NCBI GenBank assembly: GCA_002696035.1
Contig: NZQV01000010.1
Span: 62,001 to 126,000 of the forward strand
Direction of reading: 5' to 3'
Length of the DNA stretch: 64,000 bases
DNA from: Balneola sp.
GTDB taxonomy: Bacteria; Bacteroidota; Rhodothermia; Balneolales; Balneolaceae
A program made the translations under genes and the position numbers. Position 1 is the stretch's first letter. Each line of letters starts with the position of its first letter. This document shows positions 29,889 through 39,448 of this stretch, one piece after another. Under the pieces are notes generated by a model, which was given only the letters and a program-made list of their open reading frames with translations, ran no database searches and had not been told where the DNA came from.

Positions 29889-30782
29889 ATGACAAAGAAG
29901 AAAGCATTCGTATTATCTGTGGGTTTTGTTGTCCTCTGGAATTCAGGGTTCATCGGCGCGGAATATGGGCTTCCCTACACCGGACCATTCACCTTTGTTT
30001 TTTGGAGATATCTGGCGTTGTCATTTCTCCTTGCAGGATATTTGCTAATAAGAAAACGTCCCCTCTGGATAAGCTGGAAAGTGGCAGCTCCAAACATGAT
30101 GATCGGAGTATTAGCTCATGGTGTATGGCTTACTTGCGTATTATTTGCTCTTGATAATGAGGTTCCGGCTGGTATTGTGGCCTTGGTTGTAGCACTTCAG
30201 CCTTTGGCAACAGGAGCACTTTCGGGTTACGTAACGGGTGAACGCACCAATATCTATCAATGGGCAGGATTAGTACTTGGATTTACAGGAGTTTTTTTAA
30301 CCCTGGTTTTTCGAATTGACTTTAGCAGCTACCAATCTGTTTTTGGTTACCTCATTCCACTGGTATCAGTAGTTGGCATTACTGTGGCAAGCTTGATTCA
30401 GCGGCGAATGGAAATATATCGAGTAACTGAAAAATTACCGCTCGACTACACGCTCTTTTATCAAAGTGTAGCGACTACAGCTGCACTTGCGTTACCGGCC
30501 ATCTTTTTTGAGCAACTGACAACTGAGTGGGAGCCTGTATTTATCTACACACTGACCTGGCTTATTCTTGCCGTATCGTTCGGAGCATATGCGTTGATGT
30601 GGCTACTGATTGAAAGAATGGAGACTACGCAAGTAGCCAGTTTATTTTATCTTGGTCCGCCTGTAACCATGCTTATGGCCTGGATGGCTTTTGGTGATAC
30701 ATTGCTTCTAACAGATCTTACAGGACTTTTCATCGTATTTATAGGTGTGCTTTTGACTCAGGCTAAGAATCGGAAATTGTAA
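29889..30782 (+). CDS. DMT-superfamily (EamA) transporter
   Basis: 297 residues with ten predicted membrane helices in two EamA repeats. The second half ends 'YLGPPVTMLMAWMAFGDTL' and 'LTGLFIVFIGVLL', the usual EamA signature. 'VLWNSGFIGAEYGLPYTGPF' near the N-terminus is typical of the RhaT/YdcZ-like subgroup. Likely an inner-membrane exporter of amino acids or other metabolites; the substrate cannot be read from sequence. The 240 bases upstream show no clear promoter. Confidence 0.78.
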   Translation: MTKKKAFVLSVGFVVLWNSGFIGAEYGLPYTGPFTFVFWRYLALSFLLAGYLLIRKRPLWISWKVAAPNMMIGVLAHGVWLTCVLFALDNEVPAGIVALVVALQPLATGALSGYVTGERTNIYQWAGLVLGFTGVFLTLVFRIDFSSYQSVFGYLIPLVSVVGITVASLIQRRMEIYRVTEKLPLDYTLFYQSVATTAALALPAIFFEQLTTEWEPVFIYTLTWLILAVSFGAYALMWLLIERMETTQVASLFYLGPPVTMLMAWMAFGDTLLLTDLTGLFIVFIGVLLTQAKNRKL

Positions 30783-30903
30783 GTGGGAAGAAATTATTCA
30801 GAAATGAAGAGAGATCCACTAACGTAGTTTCATACTCAAAATTCATTCCTGATATCAGGGAAGGATTTATTCAATTTAGAACAGACAGTCCGAACTGAAT
30901 GTC

Positions 30904-31266
30904 TTATTCTGCTTTGTTGTCCAGCAGTTTGAGTAGAAGCGTCATAGAACTTTTGATGGAATAATATTCTCTGGAAGCCAAAAGAAGAGCTGCCATAAAG
31001 CCTGCAATGCAACCCAATCCTAAAACCAGATTAAATATAGTAGGCTCATTGCCATAATTGATGAGATTGGTGGTTCCATACCATAATGCAAAAAATACCA
31101 TCCCGCCAACAGACCAAAATGATCGTTTTGCCTTTTTGATCTGCTCTTCCGCAAATTCCCGATACTTTTTCTCCTTGAGCAGCTGCTTGTCTTTATATAA
31201 AAAGAACTGGGAGGTATTCTGAAATTGGTCATCAAAAAAGTCTTCGATAAGTTCTTTGGAAACCAT
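30904..31266 (-). CDS. small two-helix membrane protein, unknown function
   Basis: 120 residues from the ATG at 31266; a TTG at 31323 in the same frame is less likely. A charged N-terminal half (LYKDKQLLKEKKYREFAEEQ) is followed by two membrane helices ('GGMVFFALWYGTTNLI' and 'LVLGLGCIAGFMAALLLA'). No family recognised. It converges with the DMT transporter gene; a perfect 12-base palindrome CCTGATATCAGG (30848-30859) lies between them. Confidence 0.55.
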   Translation of the reverse strand: MVSKELIEDFFDDQFQNTSQFFLYKDKQLLKEKKYREFAEEQIKKAKRSFWSVGGMVFFALWYGTTNLINYGNEPTIFNLVLGLGCIAGFMAALLLASREYYSIKSSMTLLLKLLDNKAE

Positions 31267-31458
31267 AGGATATATAATTGGATTGCTTTTTCCTGAATTT
31301 AAAAAATAGAGATCAAATTTCAATCAGAAAATAAGTTCTAAGAAAGGCTGTATCTGATAATCAAATAATATTATGGAATCATCCCAAAAGTAGAGGTGAT
31401 TGATTCAACCTAAGGTTTCCAATGGGGTGTTGAGAATGAGATCTGAAGAAACCTGAAT

Positions 31459-31492
31459 AAAAAAAACTGGCCCAGGCAGGTGCCCGGACCAG
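31459..31492 (-). terminator. intrinsic terminator of uxaBA
   Basis: On the minus strand CTGGTCCGGGC (31492-31482) pairs with GCCTGGGCCAG (31477-31467) over 11 bases with two G-U pairs and a four-base loop, followed by eight T. Confidence 0.88.
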
Positions 31493-31534
31493 AACAAGGA
31501 AAAATCAGTACAGAAATATCAATTTATCAGGCGA

Positions 31535-33187
31535 TCAAAGAGAAACACCGCGTTTCCAGGGGATGAAGTCGTCTTGGTTGAGCTGCTGAGCTTTGGTTTT
31601 CACTTTGCCACTGGCAAGATCGATGATGTAGTCCAAAATGTCTTCGCCCATTTCCTCGATGGTTTTCTCGCCTTCAATAACGGGACCGGTATTGATATCG
31701 ATGATATCCGGCATGCGTTCGGCAAGTTTGCTGTTTGAGGAAACTTTCCCAACAGGAGCTACCGGGTTTCCGGTTGGGGTTCCAAGACCGGTAGTAAACA
31801 GGATGATGTTGGCGCCCGAGCCGGCCATTGCCGTTGTGCTTTCCACATCATTTCCGGGTGTACAAAGCAGATTTAAGCCCGGCTCACGCACTTGCTCAGT
31901 GTAGTCAAGAACAGCGTTGATAGGGGAAGTTCCACCTTTTTTAGCCGCCCCGGCCGATTTCATGGCATCGGTGATCAAGCCATCCTTAATGTTTCCGGGA
32001 GATGGATTCATGTCAAAACCGGAACCTGAATCTTCGGCTGCCTGAGAATAGCGCTCCATCAGGCTTACAAATTTTTCAGCGATCTCTTTGCTGGAAGAAC
32101 GATGGATGAGCTCCTGTTCAACTCCACATAATTCGGGGAATTCAGAGAGGATCACAGAACCGCCAAGTGCAGTTATAAGATCTCCGGCATGTCCCACCGA
32201 AGGATTTGCAGATATTCCCGAAAATCCATCCGAGCCGCCACATTCCATACCTACCGTCAGTTTACTGAGGGGAGCAGGTTTACGTTCCTGTTTATTGGCT
32301 TCTGTCAACCCAAGAAAAGTATCCCGGATGGCAGAAGTGAGCATTTCGTATTCCGTTCCACTTTGCTGCTGCTCATAAATATATAGTGGCTTTTGAAGAT
32401 CGGAGGTTAGATCGGCGATCTTCTCCTCTAAAATTTCGATCTGTGCATTTTGGCAACCCAGACTCAATACAGTTGCCCCCGCTACATTGGGGTGATAAAT
32501 ATATCCGGCCAACAAGGCGCAAAGGGCTTCAGAATCCTGCCGAATGCCTCCACATCCGCCCTCATGGGTTAAAAATTTGATGCCATCCACATTCTTGAAT
32601 AAAGGATCGGGCTCACTCAACTCACTTCTGGCCGGTGGTTCTGTCATATTTCTGATCTCATCCGTCTTGCCGTCCTTGTAAAGACTTACCAGGTCTGCCA
32701 CGTATTTTTCATATACATCACTGGTTGCATACCCCAGTTCCTTCATGAAGGCGTTTTTGATGGTATTTACGTTCCTGTTCTCACAAAAAACGAGCGGAAC
32801 TACCAGCCAATAATTAGCGGTGCCTACTTGTCCGTCGGCTCGGTGGTAGCCCAGAAATTCTTTGTCTTTCCATCGGCTTACATCCGGGGCGGTCCAGTTT
32901 TGCTCTTTGGTCTCCAGCCTATAGGAAGACACATCGTGACGGGTGTTTTCAGTGGTAAGTACACCTCCGGCCTGGATGTCTTCTGTCACGGTTCCAACCA
33001 CAGAACCATACATATATACTTTGTCGCCATCGTTAAGATCGTTCAGGGCGAGTTTGTGTTTAGCAGGCACATCCTTACTGATAATAATGTCTGAGCCATT
33101 GTGCTTGATAACATCTCCGGCTTTGAGATCGGTGAGTGCCACCAATAAATTGTCATCGGGGTGAATTTGTAACGTCTTGTTAGCCAT
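31535..33187 (-). CDS. uxaA: altronate dehydratase
   Basis: 550 residues. Residues about 1-90 are a SAF domain ('LKAGDVIKHNGSDIIISKDV'). The large galactarate/altronate dehydratase domain follows, with 'LTHEGGCGGIRQDSEALCAL', 'GMECGGSDGFSGISANPSVG' and 'LLCTPGNDVESTTAMAGSGA', whose cysteines and glutamates bind the iron. It converts D-altronate to 2-keto-3-deoxygluconate in galacturonate breakdown. It is 42 bases downstream of uxaB and ends at a strong terminator. Galactarate dehydratase is an alternative, but the uxaB neighbour favours altronate. Confidence 0.88.
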   Translation of the reverse strand: MANKTLQIHPDDNLLVALTDLKAGDVIKHNGSDIIISKDVPAKHKLALNDLNDGDKVYMYGSVVGTVTEDIQAGGVLTTENTRHDVSSYRLETKEQNWTAPDVSRWKDKEFLGYHRADGQVGTANYWLVVPLVFCENRNVNTIKNAFMKELGYATSDVYEKYVADLVSLYKDGKTDEIRNMTEPPARSELSEPDPLFKNVDGIKFLTHEGGCGGIRQDSEALCALLAGYIYHPNVAGATVLSLGCQNAQIEILEEKIADLTSDLQKPLYIYEQQQSGTEYEMLTSAIRDTFLGLTEANKQERKPAPLSKLTVGMECGGSDGFSGISANPSVGHAGDLITALGGSVILSEFPELCGVEQELIHRSSSKEIAEKFVSLMERYSQAAEDSGSGFDMNPSPGNIKDGLITDAMKSAGAAKKGGTSPINAVLDYTEQVREPGLNLLCTPGNDVESTTAMAGSGANIILFTTGLGTPTGNPVAPVGKVSSNSKLAERMPDIIDINTGPVIEGEKTIEEMGEDILDYIIDLASGKVKTKAQQLNQDDFIPWKRGVSL

Positions 33188-33229
33188 GATGTAAGCTATC
33201 CGTGTAAAATTTAAATTCTAATACTCTTG

Positions 33230-34678
33230 TTATTGTACAACTTCGCTCAACGTGCTGTTCACACCTTTTTCATCCATAAGTTGTAGATAATCTGCAACCA
33301 AGTCTTTTAACCCGGAAATTTGCGTAAGGTCCTGATCCCAAAATTCAGATTTACTGAGTACTGTATCTGCAACCTTGTTATGATCTTCTTTCTCCCATGC
33401 TTTCTGGATGAAGTCAACCACATCGTCCGCATCGTTGATGGGGGTATCTTCACCTTCCCAGCTTCCCTTGTAAAAACGGATCAATGCCGCCAGTGCGAAA
33501 ACGAGACGTTTGGGAAGTTCGTTCTTTTTGGAATGATACTGCAGGAGGGAGGGAAGCACCCGAACCTTATATTTTGAAACTGAATTTAACGCAATGTCAC
33601 TGAGCTGGTGACGGATATAGGGATTTTCAAATCGCTCAAGGATATCTTTTGCAAAACTTTCCAGTTCCTCAACCGACATATCCAGATCCAGGGAAGGGAT
33701 GATCTCCTCAAATAACTCTTTTTCGAGATATGGACCAACCTGTTCGTGATCCATAGCTTCTTTTACGGTTCGTGCCCCGGCAAGGTATCCCACAGGAACC
33801 ATGCTGGTGTGCAGCCCATTCAGGATGCGAACTTTACGGGTGCGATAAATAGACAAGTCATCCACAAATTTGACATTCAATCCTGCTTTATCAAAAGGAA
33901 GTTTGTCTTGTATAGATTCCGGGCCTTCGATCACCCACAGGTGAAAAAACTCTCCGTTAACAACCAGCTGATCGTCGTAGCCAATTTCTTTGTGGATCTC
34001 TTTTAGATTTTCTCTGGGGAAGCCGGGTACAATACGGTCAACCAGCGTATTACAAAAAGTGATGTGCTTTTCGATCCACTCTTTGAATTCAGCATCGGTA
34101 GCCCAGAGATCGGCATATTGGAGGACATATTTTTTCAGGTTATCACCATTCTTATCAATGAGTTCACAGGGAATGATAACCGGCGCCTTATCGGGGGCTC
34201 CGTCAAAATGTTTGAACCGGTGGTGCAGTAAAGCCGTCAGTTTTGCGGGAAAGCTGTCGGGGATGGTGTTGTAATCGGTGTCATTTTCATCAAAAGCGAT
34301 ACCGGCTTCCGTGGTGTTAGATACAATGAATTCTATATCCGGATTTTCGCCAAGCTGCAAAAATTCTTGATAATCCTCGTATGGATTGAGACCGCCTTCT
34401 ACGCTTTTTACCAATTCTATATTTGAGTAAGGCTCTCCATCTTTCACGCCCTGCAGCTGCACATGGTATAATCCATCCTGCTTATTGAGAAGGTCAACCA
34501 TTCCCCTGGAGATAGGCTGAATCACTTTTACAGATCCGTTAAAATCTGTCTGTTCATTCACCTTGTCGATCATCCAGTCTACAAACCCCCTGAGAAAATT
34601 TCCTTCACCGAACTGAAGTACTTTTGTTTTGTGATTGGATGGCCGAGAGACCGTAGAATTATTGAGGGGCTTAAGCAT
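33230..34678 (-). CDS. uxaB: tagaturonate reductase (altronate oxidoreductase)
   Basis: 482 residues of the mannitol dehydrogenase family. The nucleotide-binding start is 'VLQFGEGNFLRGFVDWMIDK', and 'VDRIVPGFPR' and the catalytic-domain landmark 'RKVRILNGLHTSMVPVGYLA' are conserved. It reduces D-tagaturonate to D-altronate with NADH, feeding UxaA. Fructuronate reductase (UxuB) is a close relative; the altronate dehydratase neighbour supports UxaB. It is the first gene of the operon. The 209 bases upstream contain a weak dyad (CTTAA-N8-TTAAG near 34719) and nothing else. Confidence 0.85.
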   Translation of the reverse strand: MLKPLNNSTVSRPSNHKTKVLQFGEGNFLRGFVDWMIDKVNEQTDFNGSVKVIQPISRGMVDLLNKQDGLYHVQLQGVKDGEPYSNIELVKSVEGGLNPYEDYQEFLQLGENPDIEFIVSNTTEAGIAFDENDTDYNTIPDSFPAKLTALLHHRFKHFDGAPDKAPVIIPCELIDKNGDNLKKYVLQYADLWATDAEFKEWIEKHITFCNTLVDRIVPGFPRENLKEIHKEIGYDDQLVVNGEFFHLWVIEGPESIQDKLPFDKAGLNVKFVDDLSIYRTRKVRILNGLHTSMVPVGYLAGARTVKEAMDHEQVGPYLEKELFEEIIPSLDLDMSVEELESFAKDILERFENPYIRHQLSDIALNSVSKYKVRVLPSLLQYHSKKNELPKRLVFALAALIRFYKGSWEGEDTPINDADDVVDFIQKAWEKEDHNKVADTVLSKSEFWDQDLTQISGLKDLVADYLQLMDEKGVNSTLSEVVQ

Positions 34679-34887
34679 GATCGTTTATATGGTTTAAAGA
34701 GAATTTTTGGCAATTACTTAATCGGTAACTTAAGATAATGTATTAATGCGAGATGACGAAAAAAAATTCTTATTGCATGTTATAGAGAAGGAGGGACCTG
34801 AGTTCTATTCAAAAACAGAAACATCAGAGGATTGAATTTGGGAGGGGCGGTCTATATCGGGAATTATATTAGAAAAAGCATTTCATT

Positions 34888-35388
34888 TCACTCTACCATC
34901 ACGTCGCCGTAGGTGATCATTTGTCCGCGCCCATCGAAAATAAAGACACGATTGAGTCCACGGGCTCCCTCAGGATTCCCGAATTGTGCAAATTCCAGCG
35001 GGTTGATCTGAAAGGTGGTAAGGCCGGGTTCAAGGGTTTCAAATTGCTGATACAAACTTCGGAAGGTATTATCAGGAAAACGGGTCATCACTTCAATTCC
35101 ACTGACTGACTGAACTCCGGTTACATCCACTTCAAACTGTACCGCCTGGCTGGTGGAAGTTGGATTAGGATAAACGGGTACAACATCTATCAATCCCTGA
35201 AAAAGAGGAGAGGTTCGCCAGTCATCTTCATCAGGAGATTGAACCTGGCCCTGATTGTTGGTTTCGGTAAAACCGGAAGCTTGGGTGTAGGCCTCTCTCT
35301 CATAATCTCGCTGGGCATCGTTGCGGGTACAGCTTGAGATCGCCAGCAACATCAATAAAAGGGTAACACCGTATATAAATTTTGGCAT
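34888..35388 (-). CDS. lipoprotein with a YPNP-type beta-sandwich
   Basis: 166 residues from the ATG at 35388 (a GTG lies nine bases upstream). Lipobox 'LAISSC' gives an acylated Cys near residue 20. After a disordered acidic linker the chain shows 'VVPVYPNPTSTSQAVQFEV', which looks like the opening of the type A secretion-sorting beta-sandwich, and ends 'FDGRGQMITYGDVMVE'. So most of the mature protein may be one such domain on a lipid anchor. Function unknown. Confidence 0.6.
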   Translation of the reverse strand: MPKFIYGVTLLLMLLAISSCTRNDAQRDYEREAYTQASGFTETNNQGQVQSPDEDDWRTSPLFQGLIDVVPVYPNPTSTSQAVQFEVDVTGVQSVSGIEVMTRFPDNTFRSLYQQFETLEPGLTTFQINPLEFAQFGNPEGARGLNRVFIFDGRGQMITYGDVMVE

Positions 35389-35483
35389 AAAAGGCACGAA
35401 GTGAGTGTTCTAATCGTTCGAATTTGCGTAAACAAACCGTATCTTTCACGTTGAAAATACGAAACATTCATCAGAATAATACG

Positions 35484-35852
35484 ATGCTGCATATAGTAGG
35501 AATAAAAAATTGTAACAAGATCCGTGACACCAAAAAGTGGATGGATGAGCGTGATGTAGAGTATGAATTCATCGATGTCAAAAAAGATCCGCTTACGCGA
35601 GATGAACTCAAAGAGCTGGAATTTAAAGTGGGGCTCGATGTACTGATTAACCGGCGTGGACGCAAGTGGAGAGACCTCGGCCTGGCTGATAAAGATCTTT
35701 CGGACGATGAATTATTTGAGCAGTTGCTGGAAAATCAGGTAATGATAAAACGTCCGGTTTTGCTCGAAGAGGAATCGGTTTTGGTAGGGTATGATGAAGA
35801 ATCATTTGAAGCCTTTACTGCCGGGCCTGAAGAGAATGACGCGAAAAAATAA
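35484..35852 (+). CDS. ArsC/Spx-family protein (YffB-like)
   Basis: 122 residues from the ATG at 35484; an upstream in-frame TTG at 35424 adds a non-conserved tail. The thioredoxin-fold start 'MLHIVGIKNCNKIRDTKKWM' has a single active-site-type Cys10, and 'INRRGRKWRDLGL' follows as in YffB/ArsC-like proteins. The family includes arsenate reductases and regulators such as Spx; there is no arsenic gene nearby, so the name is kept general. It overlaps no other gene from its ATG and is followed by the DUF3108 gene. Confidence 0.75.
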   Translation: MLHIVGIKNCNKIRDTKKWMDERDVEYEFIDVKKDPLTRDELKELEFKVGLDVLINRRGRKWRDLGLADKDLSDDELFEQLLENQVMIKRPVLLEEESVLVGYDEESFEAFTAGPEENDAKK

Positions 35853-35874
35853 AGGACGCATCAAAACCCAGCCA

Positions 35875-36672
35875 ATGAAGAAATTCTTTTTTCTCCTGTT
35901 TATCATTCTTTTCCCTGCCCTGGGTTTTTGTCAGCATTCTTACCCTGCTGACAAAGAAGCGCCGCCCACGATGGAAGATCTTTTTTCGGTAAAGGAAACC
36001 TTCCGCTACGAGGTAAAATATGGTCCTTTTAAACTTGGATGGGTGAATGTTGAGATGCTCAGTGATTCCATTTACTGGGATCAGGAACGACATCATATTT
36101 TGACTGAGATCGAATCAAATCCGTCTATTCCGTTTGTTGGAGATGAACTGGATCAATTTCATAGCCTGTTCTATGTAAATGACGAGGGACTTCCCGTTGA
36201 AGTGAAGTACTGGAAAGACAATGTGGATGAGAAAGAATTTAATGAAATTGAGTATTGGTTCGACCGTGACATCGGGAAAGTATATTATAAAGAAGAGGAT
36301 AACACCCGCGACACCCTCGATCTTGAAGATCCTGCAACTTCCGGTCATCTGATCTTCTATTTTTCAAGACTTTTTGCGGGAAGTGATGAGGATTTCAAAT
36401 TGCCGGTTTATGTGACCAAAAAGAAGGGCTACATCTTTGCGGATAATTCACTTGAAACGGAGAAACGAAATTATGCCCCTTTTGATGGCCCCATTCAGGC
36501 TTATAAACTAATTGGTTCTACAAAAAATATAGAAGGACCCTTTGGTTTTTCTGGTGATTTTAAGGCATGGTTTCTCGCCGATGATCTCCGCGTACCACTT
36601 GAGGCCCGGGTAAAAGTACTTTGGGGAAACGTAATTGTTAGAATGATAGAATACACACGAGAAGACCTATGA
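35875..36672 (+). CDS. DUF3108 domain secreted protein
   Basis: 265 residues from the ATG at 35875, where a clean signal peptide starts ([18 protein letters not shown]); earlier in-frame ATGs (35791, 35836) overlap the ArsC-like gene. The mature part matches DUF3108 ('[20 protein letters not shown]', '[19 protein letters not shown]'). Such proteins are predicted periplasmic or outer-membrane-facing and of unknown role. It ends with an ATGA overlap with dut, so the two are translationally coupled. Confidence 0.78.
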   Translation: MKKFFFLLFIILFPALGFCQHSYPADKEAPPTMEDLFSVKETFRYEVKYGPFKLGWVNVEMLSDSIYWDQERHHILTEIESNPSIPFVGDELDQFHSLFYVNDEGLPVEVKYWKDNVDEKEFNEIEYWFDRDIGKVYYKEEDNTRDTLDLEDPATSGHLIFYFSRLFAGSDEDFKLPVYVTKKKGYIFADNSLETEKRNYAPFDGPIQAYKLIGSTKNIEGPFGFSGDFKAWFLADDLRVPLEARVKVLWGNVIVRMIEYTREDL

Positions 36673-37115
36673 AAAAGATCCTGATCAAGAAACTGGAACA
36701 TGCCAAAGACCTCCAACTTCCCAATTATGAGTCAGTGGCGGCAGCAGGGATGGACCTGCGTGCTGCAAATGAAGAACCGATCGTGATAGAACCGGGCGAG
36801 AGAAAGCTGATCCCCACCGGCTTACAAATGTCGCTGCCGGAAGGCTATGAAGCTCAGATTCGTCCCCGAAGTGGGTTGGCCATCAAAAATGGAATCACCA
36901 TGCTGAACACCCCCGGCACCATCGATGCCGATTACAGGGGAGAAGTGAAGGTGATCGCCATTAACCATGGAGAAGAACGATTTGTGGTAAAACATGGAGA
37001 CCGTATAGCGCAAATGGTGATCGCCCCGGTGGTGCAATTTCCAGTGGTAGAAGTTGATACACTCGATGAAACGGAACGCGGAGAAGGCGGGTTTGGAAGC
37101 ACCGGCGTAGACTGA
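36669..37115 (+). CDS. dut: deoxyuridine 5'-triphosphate nucleotidohydrolase
   Basis: 148 residues with all five dUTPase motifs in order: 'AGMDLRAA', '[11 protein letters not shown]', '[14 protein letters not shown]', '[10 protein letters not shown]' and the C-terminal '[10 protein letters not shown]'. It splits dUTP to dUMP and diphosphate, keeping uracil out of DNA. Trimeric in known relatives. It overlaps the DUF3108 gene by 4 bases. Confidence 0.95.
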   Translation: MKKILIKKLEHAKDLQLPNYESVAAAGMDLRAANEEPIVIEPGERKLIPTGLQMSLPEGYEAQIRPRSGLAIKNGITMLNTPGTIDADYRGEVKVIAINHGEERFVVKHGDRIAQMVIAPVVQFPVVEVDTLDETERGEGGFGSTGVD

Positions 37116-37121
37116 ACACTC

Positions 37122-37145
37122 AACATCCAACAAGGAACATCCAAC
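37122..37145. repeat. short tandem word repeat downstream of dut
   Basis: AACATCCAAC occurs twice (37122-37131 and 37136-37145) with AAGG between. The wording resembles short intergenic repeats seen in Bacteroidota genomes; only two copies are visible here. Confidence 0.5.
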
Positions 37146-37188
37146 TTTGAATTTTAAGCTGAAAGCCGATCGCTGACAGCTGCCTGAT

Positions 37189-38454
37189 ATGCTAAAAAAC
37201 CTCCGTCCGTATCTCTCACTCATCAAGGAAAATCACGATTTTCGCCGCCTTTGGATAGCTCAATCTATTTCAAACTTCGGAGATTGGTTTGGCCTGCTGG
37301 CGCTTTATGCCATCATCGGGAAATACTCTGATTCTGAATTTCTGCTGGGATTGATCATCGTGGTTAAGATGCTGAGTCTCGCTTTCTTTTCCCCCATTGC
37401 AGGCTACTTTGCGGATCGTTTCAACCGCCGGCGGTTGATGATCTGGTGTGATCTCTTTCGCGGTTTGGCTGTGCTTGGTATCATCCTTGTTCAGTCCGAA
37501 TCTATGTTGTGGTTGGCTTACGTGCTTACAGCACTTCAGATGATGCTTTCAGCGATCTTTGAACCGGCTAAAACGTCTTCTATCCCCAATGTTACTTCTG
37601 AAGAAAACCTGACCAACGCCAACATTATTTCTACGGCAACCTGGAGTATCATTTTTACAACAGGAATGGCCATCGGGGGATTTGCAACCGAATGGCTGGG
37701 TACTGATGTGGTGCTTATCCTGGATTCGCTGACCTATGTGGCATCTGCCTGGTTTGTATATCGTGCGGTCATCCCGCAAAAAAGACTTTCCGAAGAAGAA
37801 CTGTACCGCACAAGAAATCCCTTCAAAGGGATTCAGGAAGGATTAAGTTATTTAATTAAAAACAGGCACATTTTACGTCCCTCGCTGGCTAAGGGATTTT
37901 CGACTGCTTTTCTGGGCGGACTGGTGTACCTCCTCATTATTGTCAGCGAAGAGGTACTGATGATGGGGAGTATTGGGCTTGGGTTGCTTTATGCTGCACG
38001 GGGATTTGGAACCGGAATCGGACCAATCATTGGTCGCCGGATATTCAGGGATGAAAAGGACTGGGTGACTCTAATGGGACTTGCCATCACGTTTTGTGGA
38101 ATGATGTATATGGTGGTAGGTTTGGTAAACAGCCTGCCACTGATGCTGATCTTTGTGCTGCTTGCGCATTCAGCTTCGGGTGCAAACTGGGTGAGCAGTA
38201 CGGTCCTCCTTCAAAAGCGAACTGTTGATACGTTCAGAGGCAGAATTTTCAGTACAGAATGGCTGCTTTTCACCATCGGGAGTTCCATTTCTACGGTCAT
38301 TGCCTCACTGATACTGGAGGCCGAACTGATGAATGTGAAATCACTGATCATGGTGTATGGCGGGATGATGGCGCTGGCCGGAATCTTCTGGAGTTTTACC
38401 ATTACCCAAAATGAAAAGATCTATCAGTCTGAGCTTAGATCTGCCGATCAGTGA
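37189..38454 (+). CDS. MFS transporter (DHA3/EntS-like)
   Basis: 421 residues, about 11-12 membrane helices. 'FRRLWIAQSISNFGDWFGLL' at the start and 'GYFADRFNRRRLMIWCDLFR' after helix 2 are the DHA3 drug/siderophore exporter signature; 'LLQKRTVDTFRGRIFSTEWL' marks the second half. Substrate unknown. It starts 73 bases after dut. No terminator is seen after it before the DUF4412 gene. Confidence 0.8.
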   Translation: MLKNLRPYLSLIKENHDFRRLWIAQSISNFGDWFGLLALYAIIGKYSDSEFLLGLIIVVKMLSLAFFSPIAGYFADRFNRRRLMIWCDLFRGLAVLGIILVQSESMLWLAYVLTALQMMLSAIFEPAKTSSIPNVTSEENLTNANIISTATWSIIFTTGMAIGGFATEWLGTDVVLILDSLTYVASAWFVYRAVIPQKRLSEEELYRTRNPFKGIQEGLSYLIKNRHILRPSLAKGFSTAFLGGLVYLLIIVSEEVLMMGSIGLGLLYAARGFGTGIGPIIGRRIFRDEKDWVTLMGLAITFCGMMYMVVGLVNSLPLMLIFVLLAHSASGANWVSSTVLLQKRTVDTFRGRIFSTEWLLFTIGSSISTVIASLILEAELMNVKSLIMVYGGMMALAGIFWSFTITQNEKIYQSELRSADQ

Positions 38455-38611
38455 AGGTCTTAGAAATACAGCATTAGGAAGAAAGGATTACAAAAAAGAG
38501 CTTTCGGGGATAGGGTTCATTTTTGAATACAGAAGGTTATCATTTTCGGGAAACAACTTGTACTTTATTACGTTTAAAATCCATCATTCAACCAACTCTT
38601 ATATTAAATCT

Positions 38612-39373
38612 ATGAATATGAAACGTTACGTAGCTACCGCATGTCTTTTGATCGCGACGATCTGGAGTACCAATATTTATGCACAGTTTGAAGGGCAGAT
38701 CTCCATGAACCTATACAGCGAGGATAATGGAAACACCGAAGTCAGTAAACTGAACATGTTCGCAACTTCAACCCGTATTATGATTCAGGGTGATAAGTCC
38801 GTGAATTTTATGCAGGGCATGAGCTCAGATGGACTACTTATCCGCAACGACATGAAAGATTTTCTGATCCTGACTGGAAACAAACAGGCTCTTCAGGTTA
38901 CAAAATCAGAAATTGAAGGCTTGGTGGAAATGATGGCAAGCTGGAGTGGAGAGTCTGCAAATGAAAACCCAACGGCCCCTGTAACCAAATACGAATTTTC
39001 AGATCGAACCGATACCATTCTTGGCCTTGAAACAGCGGAATTGATAGTTCGGGACAAAGATAACCCAGGAAAGCATTTATCTGTTTGGTTGACACCCGAT
39101 GTGGATATTAACTGGGGTATGCTGGGTGAGCGATGGAAAAACATGCCGGAAGATATTGACCGAGAGTTAAATGGCGTGGTTCAGGATATCGTGTTTAAAA
39201 GCAAGAATTTTCCACTTAAGATCGAAGCTGTAGATGGCGAAGACCGGACTACGATCATGGAGGTGACCAATGTGAATCGTTCGAGTGTGGCCAAAGCCAT
39301 GGTGGAAGTGCCGACAGGAACTACGTTGATGAGCTTCAAAGATTTTATGTTCCAAAAAATGATGGAATATTAA
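38612..39373 (+). CDS. DUF4412 domain secreted protein
   Basis: 253 residues from the ATG at 38612 (38618 also possible), where a signal peptide begins and is cleaved near 'IYAQF'. The mature chain fits DUF4412 ('FEGQISMNLYSEDNGN', 'KYEFSDRTDTILGLETAELI', 'HLSVWLTPDVDINWGML'), a beta-rich periplasmic family of unknown function. An upstream ATG at 38411 lies inside the MFS gene and adds no signal sequence. A strong terminator follows. Confidence 0.75.
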   Translation: MNMKRYVATACLLIATIWSTNIYAQFEGQISMNLYSEDNGNTEVSKLNMFATSTRIMIQGDKSVNFMQGMSSDGLLIRNDMKDFLILTGNKQALQVTKSEIEGLVEMMASWSGESANENPTAPVTKYEFSDRTDTILGLETAELIVRDKDNPGKHLSVWLTPDVDINWGMLGERWKNMPEDIDRELNGVVQDIVFKSKNFPLKIEAVDGEDRTTIMEVTNVNRSSVAKAMVEVPTGTTLMSFKDFMFQKMMEY

Positions 39374-39394
39374 ACACCTGATCTTCAAAAAAAG

Positions 39395-39429
39395 AAAGCC
39401 GGTTTCTGAAAAAGAGACCGGCTTTTTTT
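39395..39429 (+). terminator. intrinsic terminator of the DUF4412 gene
   Basis: AAAGCCGGTTTC (39395-39406) pairs with GAGACCGGCTTT (39414-39425) with one G-U, followed by a T run. Confidence 0.85.
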
Positions 39430-39448
39430 GTGTGAAATTCACACCCAT

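Noticed and set aside
29780-30154. Open frame overlapping the start of the DMT transporter in another plus frame
   Set aside because: The overlapping EamA frame is convincing and explains the sequence; this one has no domain and an odd composition.
30848-30859. Terminator at the CCTGATATCAGG palindrome
   Set aside because: No loop and no T run on either strand.
34715-34740. Uronate-regulator operator before uxaB
   Set aside because: Only a 5-8-5 dyad (CTTAA/TTAAG) in AT-rich DNA, unlike TTGGT-nn-ACCAA of ExuR/UxuR and likely chance.
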